The position numbers and the translations under genes were made by a program. This document shows, in pieces, positions 1 through 11,868 of a stretch of 64,000 nt of DNA. The DNA is taken from NCBI GenBank assembly GCA_019188255.1, contig JAETXT010000012.1, forward strand, positions 868,001-932,000, written 5' to 3'. Within the stretch, counting starts at the first letter, position 1; each line of letters starts with the position of its first letter. The stretch is from Verticillium longisporum. Lineage: Eukaryota > Ascomycota > Sordariomycetes > Glomerellales > Plectosphaerellaceae. The notes under the pieces are model-generated. The model had not been told where the DNA came from. It worked only from the letters and a program-made list of their open reading frames with translations, and ran no database searches.

Positions 1-417
1 GATGTCGGCGAGGTCTCGGCGCGGACGGCGCTGCTGCAGGCGAAGCTGGCGCCCGTAGACACGGTGCATGCTGTGGCGAAGACAGATAGGGGCGCCATTG
101 GCACGATGAGCATATCGTTCGGGACCGAGTTCAAAAGCGGGTTTGAGGTGCAAGTTGTCACGACGGAGGGATCGGTCACGATGACGCCAGTCGACGTGAA
201 GGTAGCGAAGCGGGGCCAAGATGGAAAGAAAATTGAGGAGAGAAGGGAGTTTACGAGGTCTTCGGGCGTACCGGCCGAGCTCGAGGCTTTCGGCGCGAGT
301 CTGGAAGAAGGCACTGCTGATGAGAGGCAGAACACTGCACAGGCACTAAAGGATCTGGCGATTCTACAAGGTCTGCTTGAATCCGGGGCGGCAGATGGGC
401 AGGCGAAACAGGTCTAA
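1..417 (+). CDS. Gfo/Idh/MocA-type oxidoreductase, C-terminal end (partial)
   Basis: This is the 3' end of a gene that enters from the left edge. The frame is open from base 1 and stops with TAA at 415-417, giving about 138 residues. The visible part resembles the C-terminal alpha/beta domain of fungal Gfo/Idh/MocA NAD(P)-dependent oxidoreductases. It has a strand pair built around a 'GAIGTMSISFGTEFKSG' segment, an EGSVTM strand, and a final helix in which alternating Ala/Leu/Asp (ALKDLAILQGLLES) follows a QNTAQA stretch. Members bind NAD(P) in an N-terminal Rossmann domain, which lies outside the window, and oxidise or reduce sugars or related polyols. The substrate cannot be read from this piece. 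Identification rests on fold-like pattern and composition, so the family is likely and the reaction is open. Confidence 0.7.
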   Translation, partial: DVGEVSARTALLQAKLAPVDTVHAVAKTDRGAIGTMSISFGTEFKSGFEVQVVTTEGSVTMTPVDVKVAKRGQDGKKIEERREFTRSSGVPAELEAFGASLEEGTADERQNTAQALKDLAILQGLLESGAADGQAKQV

Positions 418-537
418 GCACGTCAGGGGAGAAGAGGACTTGAGAATAGACAAGTCCAATTGTCTCGAGAAAAACAGAAAATCTCGCGAATAATCGCTAG
501 GGTATCGCAATACAAGTTATACAAAGTCCAACTCCCC

Positions 538-798
538 TTAGCAACCGCCGCCGCCGCCTCCACCATCACCTCCACTGCAGCCGCCACCTCCGCCGCCGCC
601 ATCACCACCGTAGCTGTGCCCGTGGTGGCCGCCATAGCCAGCATCGCCCGCGAAAACGTAACCGCCTGTGTAGTGACCATGCCTCCCTCCGTATCGACTA
701 CGCGGCTGACGGCGCCGGTAGCTTGATGCGTCGGCCATGACGGGGCGAGGGCTGTAGTCGTACATGTTGTTTTTTCTGCTGCTGCTGCCGAAGCACAT
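538..798 (-). CDS. Small Gly/His/Tyr-rich protein with CGG-rich tail
   Basis: A single-exon gene of 86 residues, convergent with the upstream oxidoreductase tail. It starts MCFGSSSRKNN, continues with an Arg/Tyr-rich middle, and ends in two blocks of seven to eight glycines, each closed by cysteine. Small proteins with an MCFGSS start and a Gly/Cys tail are, as far as I recall, widespread in filamentous ascomycetes and have no known function. The Cys at position 2 next to a basic patch could be S-acylated and hold the protein at a membrane; that is inference. Two overlapping frames are open here only because the GCC/GGC repeats lack stops. The strand was chosen because of the conserved-looking start and the clean Gly-Cys C-terminus. 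Confidence 0.6.
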   Translation of the reverse strand: MCFGSSSRKNNMYDYSPRPVMADASSYRRRQPRSRYGGRHGHYTGGYVFAGDAGYGGHHGHSYGGDGGGGGGGCSGGDGGGGGGGC

Positions 799-2716
799 GG
801 TGTCTGGATGGGGTTGATCGGTGAGGTTGAAGGTGGTGATTGTAAAAGGTGAATCCCAGGCGAGCTTCTTGTTTGGGGCTAGATGATTGATTCGTTTGGT
901 GTGGTTGTAACTTTTGTTCGAGTGTACTTGTAGTGTGGTATAGTGGAAAGACTTGGAGTGTCATGAGATTCCTGAGCATATTGTCGACGAAAGGTGCTGG
1001 GACCGAGGGCCTTTAAATGCATCGAGGACACCATCATCACAACGTGTCATGGGAGGACCGCGAGAATATTTCCCGAATCAGGTAGACGCCTTCTAGAAGT
1101 CAGATTCGATCAGCCTCGCTGGGCGCCCCATGACGTCTCCCGGGGCTGCGCGCACGGCGCGATGGATGCGGTGCACCCTTGCGCACATCTGTCTGGGGCA
1201 AAGATTGCTGAGGTGTCACCCTACCGTTTGGGTGATTGTGACACCATGACAGCCATTTCCGCGTATCGGACCAGCATGCCGCGGACACTGAATGGCTGGG
1301 GGGGGCCTCATGTCTCTGCCTTGACGGGAGCCGGTGGCGCTGGAGCTTAGCCTCCAGGCGGTGGTCAGCTGAGGGGATGCACTGCCTGGTGCGCTCTTGG
1401 TGGTGGAAGAGACTATGTACCTTGGGGGGGGTTGTTCGTCAGCACGACCTATTTGGCGCGGCCTGTAGACCCTGGTCGGCCGAGGACCAGGCCTAATACA
1501 TCAACAGTAGCCCACATCTCATTTTCTTAGGCTTCGTCTGACGATGGCGACATTCGGGCACCACGAGACTGAATTCGTCTTCTGGACTATAAGTACTTTG
1601 GCCAACAAACGGCTTGCCGAGTCTGGCGGCCAGTGCTTCCTTAAAGGCATCTCGAAAGTCTCTCTACTCAGTTATAATGGGCATAAGTACTACCAGGTGA
1701 AGGCAGTATTGCGTAGTCATTGATCATTTACACGAATGCTAAAATGCCCATTGAGACGCTCCGTTGTCTTCATTGTGCACGGGTAATGCATAATAAGCCC
1801 GTGTGAGAACGGATCCGTCTGACATGCCAAGTGCGGTATACCATCTGAAGCTAGCCGGCGACTCGATAATGGTTCATGTGCTCAAGCGCCAAGGTTTGCC
1901 AAAGTATAGGGCGGCAGGTGATCGAAGAGATGTGGGGAAGGTTGGCCTTAACCTTGAGGGCCATGGCCTTGACAACTATGACATGGATCGGATCAGACCA
2001 ATAGATGTTGGAGTAAGTTTGGGTGCTATCATCTATAAGATCCCATCATTTCCGTTCTTCATTACGATTCATAGTCAGCAGAGTTCATCCCAAAGATCAG
2101 TTCTGGCGTCAGCAACGGCACTCAGATATGCAGTAGTTATGAGATTAGCAATTGGCGCGGCCAATGCATTTGTGAGAAAGACTGTTAACCGGAACATTCA
2201 GTAAACGTTCAGCTCAACATGCACCAGTACTTTCGTTCTATTTGCCATTTTAATAGTAGTATGAACACCCATCCGCGACGGGATATCTAGGATATGGAGG
2301 CAAGACTTGGCGAATACCTCATGAGTATCAAACAAATAAAATAAAATAAAAATTGTACTTCTTATCGCTTTAACTGGCAGATACCTGGGTCAATTCACCG
2401 AGTCAAGTGGCTGGCGATTGTCCATTGAAGCTGCGGTGCTCACCCAAGAGGGTTCTGAAGCGCAGCAAGTTACAGCACGCATAGGCTTCGGCGCCCGCGG
2501 GGCGCCGGACTTAGGCTCCTCCGCAAGACTAGTCCAAAACGACGTTTTAGTACAACCACGAATAATCCAAGTGCTGCCTGCCTGCCTGGATCACGGAAGT
2601 TCAATCATTGCCCTCCATAACGCTTGCTGCTCTGCCCTTCAAGATTGCCAAGTCAACTCCTACAATTTGAGCACAGGGCGTTTGCAGTTGAACGCACCTC
2701 ACTCACGGCTCGTAAA
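799..2716. other. Intergenic, no convincing gene
   Basis: About 1.9 kb with only short open frames lacking domain-like or codon-biased character. The first 200 bases are the likely promoter of the minus-strand Gly-rich gene. The last 300 bases are upstream of the Zn2Cys6 regulator. I see no RNA gene, TIR or tandem repeat. Confidence 0.5.
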
Positions 2717-5278
2717 ATGCACAAAGTCAACAGGACATGTGACCAATGTCGCCGTCGAAAGATACGGTGCATCGGTGAGTCGGATCATTTTTCACTTGAA
2801 CCTCGCAGCCTTTCCTAACCGCCCTTCCCCTCATCGCCAGCACCGGAACCGGCACTCGGAAAGCCCCCAATATGTGCCTACTGCGCCGTAAGTGCCCCTC
2901 TGCTCCTCGCGCGCCGAGCTCTTGGCCGAATGCTGTTTGGACGTTCTTGACACTCACTTCGTTCTGTTGTTTGAAGTCACGCAATTATGACTGCCACTTC
3001 AGCCCCTTTCGGCGGAAGCCCAAAGCTCAAGGTTTGGTCCCCTGCTCTTGGATCGCGCCGCTTCGCTGACAGCGCCAAAGTTCCAGAACCCGACGTGTCT
3101 CTCTCCGTGCCGCCAGCAGGCCGCAGTCCCGATACAGGCGACCTTTACGTCGATCGCATTTTGCATAGTCTCGAAGAACCCAATGAGCCGATCCTGTTCA
3201 ACGAGGATTATGTCATCAAGGTGTGACAACATCTATCACCATCTTTCACTCAATCGTGCACTAATCCCTATCGTAGGTCCCCGATGAGCGGAGTAAGTTC
3301 ATCCAAAGCTTCACGATGTAGCATCTGCTCATGTAGCCAGTCTCAAGTTGTGGTCTCGCTTTCTTCTCTGAGCAGAGGGTCGCTTCTCTAACGAGCAGGA
3401 TGGGCAGCGCCCATTTACGTGAGCTGATCGAGAAGCTTGACAACATCATCGTCGAGAGGCTCAGCTTGACAAGACCGTCACCATGGACGCGGATTCAGTT
3501 CATGAAGCCACCAAAGGGTCCTCAGGTAACTTCCGATGAGGCACGAGACTACATTCGAGGTAAGCTGTTCTCTTCCCCTTGGCAGCATGTCTCATTCAGC
3601 CTCTCCACCTGAGCCCGTACAGAAGGCGCCTATTTTCGGTTGTCGTCATGCTGGGCGCGTAGTGCTGACGATATAGCCTATTTCGAAAACCTCCATCCCG
3701 TCTACCCCTTCCTGGACCGTGACATCTTCGAAACCAAAGCCTTCAGCCCGCAGCTGCCGCATGTGCTTGATCAAAATCCCATCTTCTCGGCTCTCTACCA
3801 CGCCGTCTTGGCACTAGGAAGCCAGTTCTTCCGTCAGGGGACCTATTCTCCAGGCACAGGTAAATCATGGGAGCTCTTCCAGGTATCATTAGGCCACATG
3901 GCAGAGATCATACTCCCACGAGAGTCACTCGAGAACGTCCAAGCTATCACCGCCATGGTCAGTCGTCTCAGCCATTTATAGTGACACTTCCTGACAAACA
4001 CAGTCTATCTATGCACTCAACGCGTGCTGCCTCCAGATCGACGACGCGCTCGTCGCCCACGCTGCTCGCATGGCCATCGTTCTCCGTTATCATCGCTCCT
4101 CGGCCGCTCAATCCGACCAAGCTCGTGTCTTCTGGGTCATTTACGCCCTCGAGAAGCAGCAGTGCCTCCTTAGTCGCTGTTCTTCCATGATTCCCGACGA
4201 AGACATTGCCTGCCCAGCCCCGTCCACACCGGAATCTGTTGTCGGGGCGTACAACGCTTTCCTGACGTTCGTTCGAATTGGCCGCATCTCGTCCGTAGCG
4301 TATCAGTCCCTCTTTTCCATCTCGGCGGCGCAAAAGTCCGCGCCGGTCCTGCAGGCTGCCATTGTACACATGAGAGGCCTCTTGGAGGAGTGGAGGATGG
4401 GCATCCCGGCTGCGTTCCGCCCCTGTGAGCCGGCCAATTTCGACGCTCTTACGGACGCCAGCACGAGGCTTGCCGTGCTACAGACGCATTATCTCTACCT
4501 TGGTCTCATCATCTCCATTGAGCGCCTGACCCTGCATCTCGACAAGGAAAGAGGTGCCACGAGCCAGCGGAGCAGGGTCAACTTGATGAATGCCGCGAGA
4601 ACAATTGTGGATCTCTCACGGTACATCGAGCTTGAGCCATACGTACCTGTTGCGTAAGTGCCATTCCCCCAGCCGTTTTTTGTATTCTTTCCAAGATGAG
4701 GATTTGAAATGTTTTTGCGTGTATCTGACCAAGTCAGAATGACATGCATCATGCCGCTGACGGCGCTTTTCATCCTGTTTGACTTCATCATCCACAACCC
4801 TCTCCATCGAGAGACGAGGGCAAACCTTACGCTACTGGATACCATAGCAGGATATTTCAGCATGATTGACTTTGCGTCCAAGGGAGCACTGCCGGGAAGA
4901 GTGATCCCCGAGTTTGCGCAAATTGCGCGCGAGTACTTCATCAAAGTGCAGACGCAAGGCATCACCGAGGCTGAACGCTCATCAGACGCCAAAGACGACG
5001 CGCTCGGGCCAAAGGAAAGCCCAGCGACACGAGAAAAGGCAGGAGAGCCCTCAACGGAGATGCAGCACGACGATCCCACAGCTGAGGAATCATGGGCCAA
5101 TACAGTCGGATCAGACTATCTCAGCTATCCGACGCCAGCAAACTTCGAGGTCCCGACCGACATGCAGATGTGGGATGCCGGCGACTTTCGGTCCATCTTT
5201 GGCACGGCGTTCCCGGAGTGGGCCATGGGCCCCGACGTTGCGTTGGGATCGCTGGGTTTGACTGATGGTGGTCGTTAG
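2717..5278 (+). CDS. Zn(2)Cys(6) transcription factor with fungal middle-homology region (one frameshift)
   Basis: A nuclear transcriptional regulator. Proposed exons are 2717-2774, 2841-2887, 2977-3031, 3081-3220, 3277-3292, 3376-3559, 3623-3957, 4004-4653 and 4738-5278. The zinc cluster is assembled over the first three exons: CDQCRRRKIRC and CAYCASRNYDC, both C-x2-C-x6-C. The fungal-specific domain follows (HPVYPFLDRDIF, then FWVIYALEKQQCLLSR, the usual middle-region motif), and the tail is acidic. Exon 6 reads well on both sides of about 3410-3413 but in different frames. Removing one T from the TTT run gives the expected PLRELIEKLDN, and the total then becomes exactly 675 codons (674 residues). 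The exon 3/4 junction and the 16-nt exon are the weakest calls. The gene lies just upstream of, and on the same strand as, the Nramp transporter, but a regulatory link is not shown. Confidence 0.8.
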
Positions 5279-5790
5279 ATTATGTTCGACAGCTAGGAAG
5301 CAGTGTCATGGGTTTGACAGTCATTCGAGTGTGATCAAACATGGGATCAAACATGTGTTCGACGACTTTCTTGCCAATACACGATCTAGGAATATCATTC
5401 TTGCGCCATTTGCCGTGCAAACGCAGCTTAAGGACACACGGGTGTCATGCAGCCGTGAGGTGACGGGACTGACCCGCCCCCCCACTTCGTGTTCTGTAAA
5501 ACCCATGTCGCCAAAGAACCGGCGCTAACATTGTCGTGTTGGCCGCTTTCGAGAACCATGGCAATTCTACGCGGGTTGGGCATCCCTAGCACGGGTAGTC
5601 GGCAGCAATGGTGACGTGGACAGCAAAACACTGATTCTCCCGTTTTGTAGACTCCTCGCATGTAACGTGAAACTTAGCCTCCATTGTCAATCAAATAGAG
5701 GAGTTGCAGCCGTTGACCATCTTCTGTGAGCAATTTGCCGCCAAATTCATTCTACATCCACCACGATTACCCACAACGACCGCAAAACCC
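5279..5790. other. Intergenic / Nramp promoter region
   Basis: 512 bases between the regulator's stop and the first ATG of the transporter. No gene, repeat or clear TATA box is visible. Confidence 0.5.
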
Positions 5791-7792
5791 ATGAACCGCC
5801 CCTCGCGAACCGACGAGCCTTACGAGGGTGAAGGGCACAATCAGAGCCCCAATTCTTTGCCCAATGACCTGACTACCAACGAGGATCTCAACGGCATTGC
5901 CAATGCTCGGGAAGCGAGGCAGAACGATGAGCTCTTGCGATTTAAGAACGGGCCGCCTTGGTATGAGAATCATGGCGAGACTACACCTTCTGGCGAAGAC
6001 AGACGCCAGTGGCTGACCAGCGATTCAGCTGGTCAGCCCTCGGGAGGGGCGGTCGGATCTCATGATCCGACCCCCCTCCCTAACTCTTCTCCGACTTTCA
6101 TGCGCAGAAGCCATCGATATGCTTCTGGATGCAGGTCTGCCCTCCAGTGGTCCAAGGATAGCTTGATGAAATTCGGCACATTCATTGGCCCTGGTTTCAT
6201 GATCGCTGTTGCATACAGTAAGCCCCAGATGCTGAATTCTCGACTTGATAGAAATATTGACAACGAGATCGCAAGTCGATCCCGGAAATTATGCAACGGA
6301 CGTCGCTGCAGGCGCAACTTACGAATATCGGCTACTCTTCATCGTGCTCCTTGCCAATATTTTCGCGATATTCCTTCAAACGCTTTGCATAAAACTGGGA
6401 ACCGTTACAGGACTGAATCTCGCCGAGTGCTGCCGCGCCTTTCTTCCCCGGTGGCTCAACCTGGTGCTATACGTCTTTGCTGAGATAGCAATCATTGCAA
6501 CAGATATCGCAGAGGTCAGCTCCTTCACGTTTTCTTTTTCTTATCTTCCATCCTGCAGCGTAGCAAATATTATGCAGCGCGGCGATATCTGACAACAGGA
6601 AGGTTATCGGCTTCGCGATCGCTTTGAATCTTCTCATCCCCGCGGTTCCTTTGGTGGTTGGGTGCGCCATTTCGATCTTAGACGTCTTCGTGACGCTCTA
6701 CTTCTACAACCCGCAAGGGTCTATGAAGGGACTTCGAATTTTCGAGTGTTTCATCGCGTGTCTGGTCCTAAGCGTCGTAGTCTGCTTCTGTATTCAACTC
6801 TCGATGGTCCAGGAAACCCCTGTTGGAGACATCTTCAAGGGCTACCTACCTTCCAAGGCGATTATTCAAGGTAAAGGGTATGTTGGCCCTCTTCTGCAGC
6901 CTATCTCGACCTGGAAACAGCGCTAATTATGCCAAGCTTATACCAAGCCTGCGGGATTCTTGGTGCAACTGTCATGCCGCACAGCCTCTATCTTGGCTCC
7001 GGCATTGTGCAGCCCCGCCTGCGGGAGTTTGACGCCAAGAACGGCTTGCTCTCCACGGGCGCGTCTACAGCACCACAGGACGGGGAGGATGTTGATAAAA
7101 GTCAATATGTGCCCTCTCTCAAAGCCATACGTCATGCCATGACCATGTCTTCCTTCGAACTTGGCATCGCCCTTTTCACTTTTGCTCTCTTTGTCAACTC
7201 AGCCATTCTCATCGTCGCAGGCGATTCCCTGTATGGGACTCCAAACGCTTCTGATGCCGATATCTTTAGCATTCATGAGCTTTTGTCGCAGTCGATCTCG
7301 ACCGCGGCTGGCACCATGTTTGCGCTGGCGCTACTGCTCTCGGGCGTCTCAGCTGGCATAGTCTGCACTATTGCTGGCCAGATGGTGTGTGAGGGTGCGC
7401 TGAACTGGAAGATGCGACCGTGGTTGCGGCGCTTGGTCACGAGGAGCATCAGCATCACGCCGAGTGTCATCATCGCAGGGGCCGTGGGCCGGCAGGGGAT
7501 CAGCGCTGCTCTCAACGCGTCACAGGTCGTTCTCAGTGTCGTCCTTCCTTTTCTTACAGCACCACTGATCTATTTTACCTGTTGCGGCAAGTTCATGACG
7601 GTTCAGGTCGATTCGGTACGCGATGAAGGTGAGCATACTAGTGGTGTTCGCGATGTGGCGGCCGGGGAACGCAGCATCACCACTGTCCAGCTTGCGAATT
7701 CATGGTACACCACTGTCATTGCTGTTCTGGTGTGGATTGCGATTGCTAGCATGAACGTTGCCAACCTTGTTCTCCTGGGTCAAGGCAATTGA
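5791..7792 (+). CDS. Nramp/SMF-family divalent metal transporter
   Basis: A proton-coupled Mn2+/Fe2+ importer of the Nramp family (yeast Smf1-3 relatives) with about 11-12 membrane segments. Exons are 5791-6217, 6276-6514, 6603-6870 and 6921-7792, joining to 602 codons (601 residues). The two metal-site motifs are visible and intact: DPGN on the first transmembrane helix (created across the first intron) and ATVMPHSLYLGS on the sixth. The roughly 125-residue N-terminal tail is polar and cytosolic, as in fungal Smf proteins. The ATG at 5791 is the first in the frame; the open frame upstream has only a TTG. The third intron acceptor at 6919-6920 was chosen over a nearby AG at 6935-6936 because only the former keeps the GILGATVMPHS frame. 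No frame break is seen. Confidence 0.9.
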
Positions 7793-8635
7793 TGTTGGAA
7801 GAGTAGGATATCTGGTGGGAGGCCTTTTGGCAGAGACGTCTGGATGCTGGATGCAAGAAGCCTCGTTACGCCATTTTCGTTCCCTTTCTGCATTCATCCC
7901 CCGATACGACGACAAAAAGACCTCTAGCTGCTGTGCGGTGAACCAGTTGGTGTGGAGTTGGGCTGGCCGTTGAGCGCTGTGTTGATGGATGGGTTGAAGT
8001 GGAGAGCGATGGCACTGGGGCCAGATCTCGGCAGTGCCTTCGCAGGTGAGAGATGGCCCGATCACGAACCTATGTATGGCGACCAACCTTCCTTTTTCTG
8101 CTACACTGGCCAGGATCATTACAAAGTTCATTTTTGAATGAGGAGCGCGCCCACACGTGACTGGGATCTGCTTTTTTTGGTAGGATTTCAGGCTCCATTG
8201 AAAAGAATCCTTCGTGAGATCTCAGGCTCCAGCTCGTTCCAGCCCTGCTGAATTAGCGGATTGCAGAATTACGTCGAAACAGTAATCTGTGGTCTGGACA
8301 TCGATAAGAATCCTCCATCCATTTATAGACGTAGGTTGGTCTTTTGGTCCTCATGATTGGCCCATTTGGGTACGATTTCCACCCCCTGGATGCCAAGCAT
8401 GTCGCTGCAGGGTTCATGGGGGATTTTAGCTGGGCCGCTGGGTGCTGACCGCAACATGGCCTTGAATCCTCCTGAGCGCTCGGTATGTAAGCCGAAGCAG
8501 CTTCTTTATATCCAGTCTTCGAGACGCACTCAAGCACCCTGGCTTACTTCCAGCATCCTGTCTGACACCTGCCGAACATCATACGCCCTCGTTCCTTCGA
8601 ATTTCGGATTGAGCAACGGGTTTTGGCAGGGCATT
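7793..8635. other. Intergenic
   Basis: About 840 bases. Open frames on both strands here have no recognisable features. It contains the 3' UTR of the Nramp gene and the promoter of the next gene. Confidence 0.5.
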
Positions 8636-10594
8636 ATGGCAGCACGCAAGGACGAAGAGAAATGGACCGCCACACCGTCGGCGGTCTCGCTGCCATCAGA
8701 TTCCTTCCTGCACCATGCAGCGCCACAGGCGCCGCCAGCCACAAGACGTCGGACCGTCATGACTCTGCTACAGATGGCATTGTTCTACACCCTCGGTTCG
8801 TCGCCTCGATTCTTTCCACAGTACTGGGGGAACTGACAGAGAGACAGCGGTGGCGGTCATGGGTGCTCATCTGAGCCTCTTCCAGTACCTTGACGGGCGC
8901 CCGTTCAGTCTACGAGGTTGACGCAAAGCATTGAGAATGCGATGGCCAGTTTCATGGCGCTCGTCGCAGAGCTACTTCTCGTCTCTGGCGTGGGTATTGC
9001 CTACACCCAGTTGCTCTGGAGGTTCTTCCGTCAAAAGACACTGAGCGCTTCTGTTATTGACAAGCTCGTCTCGCTGCCGGACAGCCCTTGGGATCTCGCC
9101 CGGCCTCGGGTTATCACCAGTGCCATTGGGCCCTGGCTCGCTGCCCTGGTCTGCGTGTTGATGCCTCTAGCCGGCATGTTTCCTCCTGGTTGTTTGACGG
9201 TTGAGTTTCGCAACAGCATCGTGCCAGTGACGCTATCAGCTGTGCCAACCCTGAACATCTCGTACTGGGGGCCTGGCAACTATCGTGGGTTTGTCGACCA
9301 CGCCCTCTTCGACCTCAATGCCGATCTAGATTTCATGTGAGCGCCCAATCATCCTAAGAATGTGTCGTCTCCGATTCTAATAGTCTACCGACATACAGCA
9401 ATGTTCAGCCTAAGCTTACCACTCTAGCCCGCACGGTTCTGGCGCAAGGCGAGCCTGTCGCACCTCCCACGCCATGCAGTGGTCCTTGCACCTACGACAT
9501 GCAATTCGACGGGCCAAGCTTCGAATGCAAACAGGTTAACGCGACGAAGTACACTCTATTCAAGCCTTGCACGGATGTAGTCTTCAAGGCGAAGTCGCAG
9601 AGCGTTAGGGACGGTCTTTTGATCCGCAACAACTCAGTGCGGTTATCGTGGCACACTGAGAGAAACGCCGAAGAGGCTTGCCGGAACTCAACACTCCGGA
9701 CCATGGACTGTTCCGTGAAACTCGCGACCTACAACGTTAAGATGACGAATGAGGAGAATGGAACCCGCATCTTCAACACCAAAGTGACCGGAGCGAAGGA
9801 GTTTTGGGACGACGAGAACCCGATTCCCCTGCGCTTCTACGACTATTTCTACGACCGTGAGTCCGGAAACCTAATGGACGAGGCTGTCAACCAAACTCAG
9901 CTGCACAAGGTGTATGCCAATACACAAGCATACGCTATTCGAGAGGCTGCTGTTCAAGCTTTGGTAGGCGATGTCAGACGATGTGAGTTATGCAAGAGCT
10001 TGTCTTCTCCATTCTCTTTTTTAACCTGTCTGTATAGTTTCTGATGGTGGAGGTGACACGAGGACCGCCTTGCTTTGGCCCAACATGACGTACGTGGTTG
10101 GTAGCCCATATATTGGCATGACCGACAGGTTCAACCCGCAAGTATCCCTGACGCCTGAAACGGTTCAAAAATACCTTCAAGACATCGTCACATCAACACT
10201 ATCGCTTAATCCGAAGAACAAGCCTCTCTGGACAAACGGGCCTGACATTCCGGCTCTCGAGGGTGGCGCAACATATATCTTCGATTCGAAGCTGCAATTC
10301 TTCTTGCCTTATGGTGTGTGTCTGCTAGTGGCTGGTCTGGTTTACATTCATGGCATCTGGGCCATGTGGAAGAATGGACAACCGGCCGGCAAAAGCCTGT
10401 TGCAGTTTGCTACGGCGGTAAGCACGAGCAAGACTCTCCAGGAGACTTGCAGCTCGCGGACGGACGAGGACGCGTTCGAGAATTTGAAAGAGATCAAGCT
10501 GCGATATGGTGTGGGTAGGTCATTCGACAGCGCGGGCTCGTCAATTTATGTCACGGGATTCGGAACTGTTGATGAAGTCGATTGTACGAAGTAG
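8636..10594 (+). CDS. Polytopic membrane protein of a fungal-specific family (one frameshift)
   Basis: Exons are 8636-8795, 8848-9336, 9399-9982 and 10038-10594. With one restored base the total is 597 codons (596 residues). The layout is: a short cytosolic N-terminus; three hydrophobic segments (MTLLQMALFYTL..., FMALVAELLLVSGVGIAYTQ, VITSAIGPWLAALVCVLMP); a long Cys-rich extracytoplasmic domain with several N-x-S/T sites and paired cysteines (PCSGPCTYDMQF, EEACRNSTLRTMDC); then one C-terminal membrane segment (FFLPYGVCLLVAGLVYIHG) and a cytosolic tail. Proteins of this architecture are common in Sordariomycetes and carry uninformative names; I assign no function. The frame changes between the segment ending YLDGRPF (about 8904) and LTQSIENAM (from 8918). 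One missing base in the GGG/CCC runs at 8895-8903 would explain it. Confidence 0.75.
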
Positions 10595-11868
10595 AGTAGT
10601 CACTACTCTCTGGCAGCCACTCCGCCCCTGAGAATAATCATAGACTTATCTGCCAAGACGTAAGAATACAGCATCCCCATGACTATAAGGGGCTGGTCGT
10701 CCAGTGTCTCGTTGGGAAGAGGCCTTGAATGATTTTTGCTAGATGAATTTACTGACATACCCCATAGCTCTTGGATCATACTATCGGGAGGGCTGCACTA
10801 ATTTTAAAATAGTTGACTCTACCTTTGATATCCTGCCCAGTCACCTCACATTGGACGAGTACGGAGAATGGATGTACCGACGGGAACAGATAACACCCGC
10901 TAGATGACTCTAAAGACGTAAAAGCTCCGCTCCGCACTCGATCTTATAATCCTCTTGGTCCGTTGTACACAGTGTGCCGGTGACTGGCGGAGTTCCGTAT
11001 TACTATTTTGCTGCTTTTTGCACCCGGAGTGCGGAGATAAATTGCTTCCATATACATGACATCATGTGAACGCCAACGCCGATGGCTCTCTTTTTGCAGC
11101 GAACAGCGAAGCCCCTGAAGGAGATACAACATCAACCCATAATAGGACGCCAGCCTCGGCTTTATGGAGGATAACATCCGCCTCAGCGCGTACAGTCAGT
11201 AAATACTGTAACGTTTCATTGCTCGTCAAGCGACGAGCGACCGTTTCAATATTGCTCATACGGTCAAACAGAGAACGCCGCTCGGCCTATCGGACAAAAA
11301 CCTGCTCAGACTGCTCAAGCTATTCTTTCCGCCGCACTGCATGGACAAGGGCGGGGTTTGACTAGAGCCGCAGGCTTTGCTGTCAGAATGACGGTGTGCT
11401 AATGTCGAATATGAAGGAAAGCCAAGAAAACAAGGCCGTCACAGGCGACGAGCACAATTTCCAAGATAATCAGACGATGACATCGAATGCGGTTGAGAAG
11501 TGTCGAATCTCCATTGAAGAGGTTTTCAAACGAGAATGCACCGAGACCCCAGAGCGGTTTAACAAGGAGTTCACCGAGAGGAACAGAGTACCTCAATGGA
11601 TAAGCCCGAATCTCGGCTCGGGCTTTTGAAGATCGACAGTTGCTTGCTAAGCGTCGTTGAATTGCCGAATTAGGCGCCCAAGAGACAACCTAGCACATCA
11701 TTCATTGACTCCAGATCCTGGAAGTATCGGAGCCAACGCCGAAGTTAACAGAGTTTCCAGATATTTATAAAGCTGCTCTCCCTTTCGTCAAAGTGCCTCG
11801 AGTAGTCCGCCATTAATACAATTCAATCGTTGATCCAACTTCATTCTGGCAATTTCGATACCTCGACT
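10595..11868. other. Intergenic
   Basis: About 1.27 kb without a convincing gene. A polar 77-residue open frame at 11396-11629 has no family resemblance. The last 110 bases look like a promoter (see the TATA-like site). Confidence 0.45.
11762..11771 (+). promoter_or_regulatory. TATA-like box upstream of the monooxygenase
   Basis: The sequence TATTTATAAA lies about 100 bases before the ATG at 11869 and is followed by a CT-rich stretch, a common fungal core-promoter layout. Not tested. Confidence 0.35.

Noticed and set aside
994..1350. 118-residue plus-strand open frame
   Set aside because: No motif, no splice partner, biased by GC-rich sequence; an overlapping minus-strand frame is equally open.
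1803..2204. 133-residue plus-strand open frame
   Set aside because: No family-like pattern; AT-rich flanks without promoter or intron signals.
8904..8918. A second intron explaining the frame change in the membrane protein
   Set aside because: Only about 20 bases are available between clearly coding segments, too short for a fungal intron.
11396..11629. 77-residue polar open frame (MSNMKESQENK...)
   Set aside because: Low complexity and no recognisable fold; isolated in intergenic DNA.
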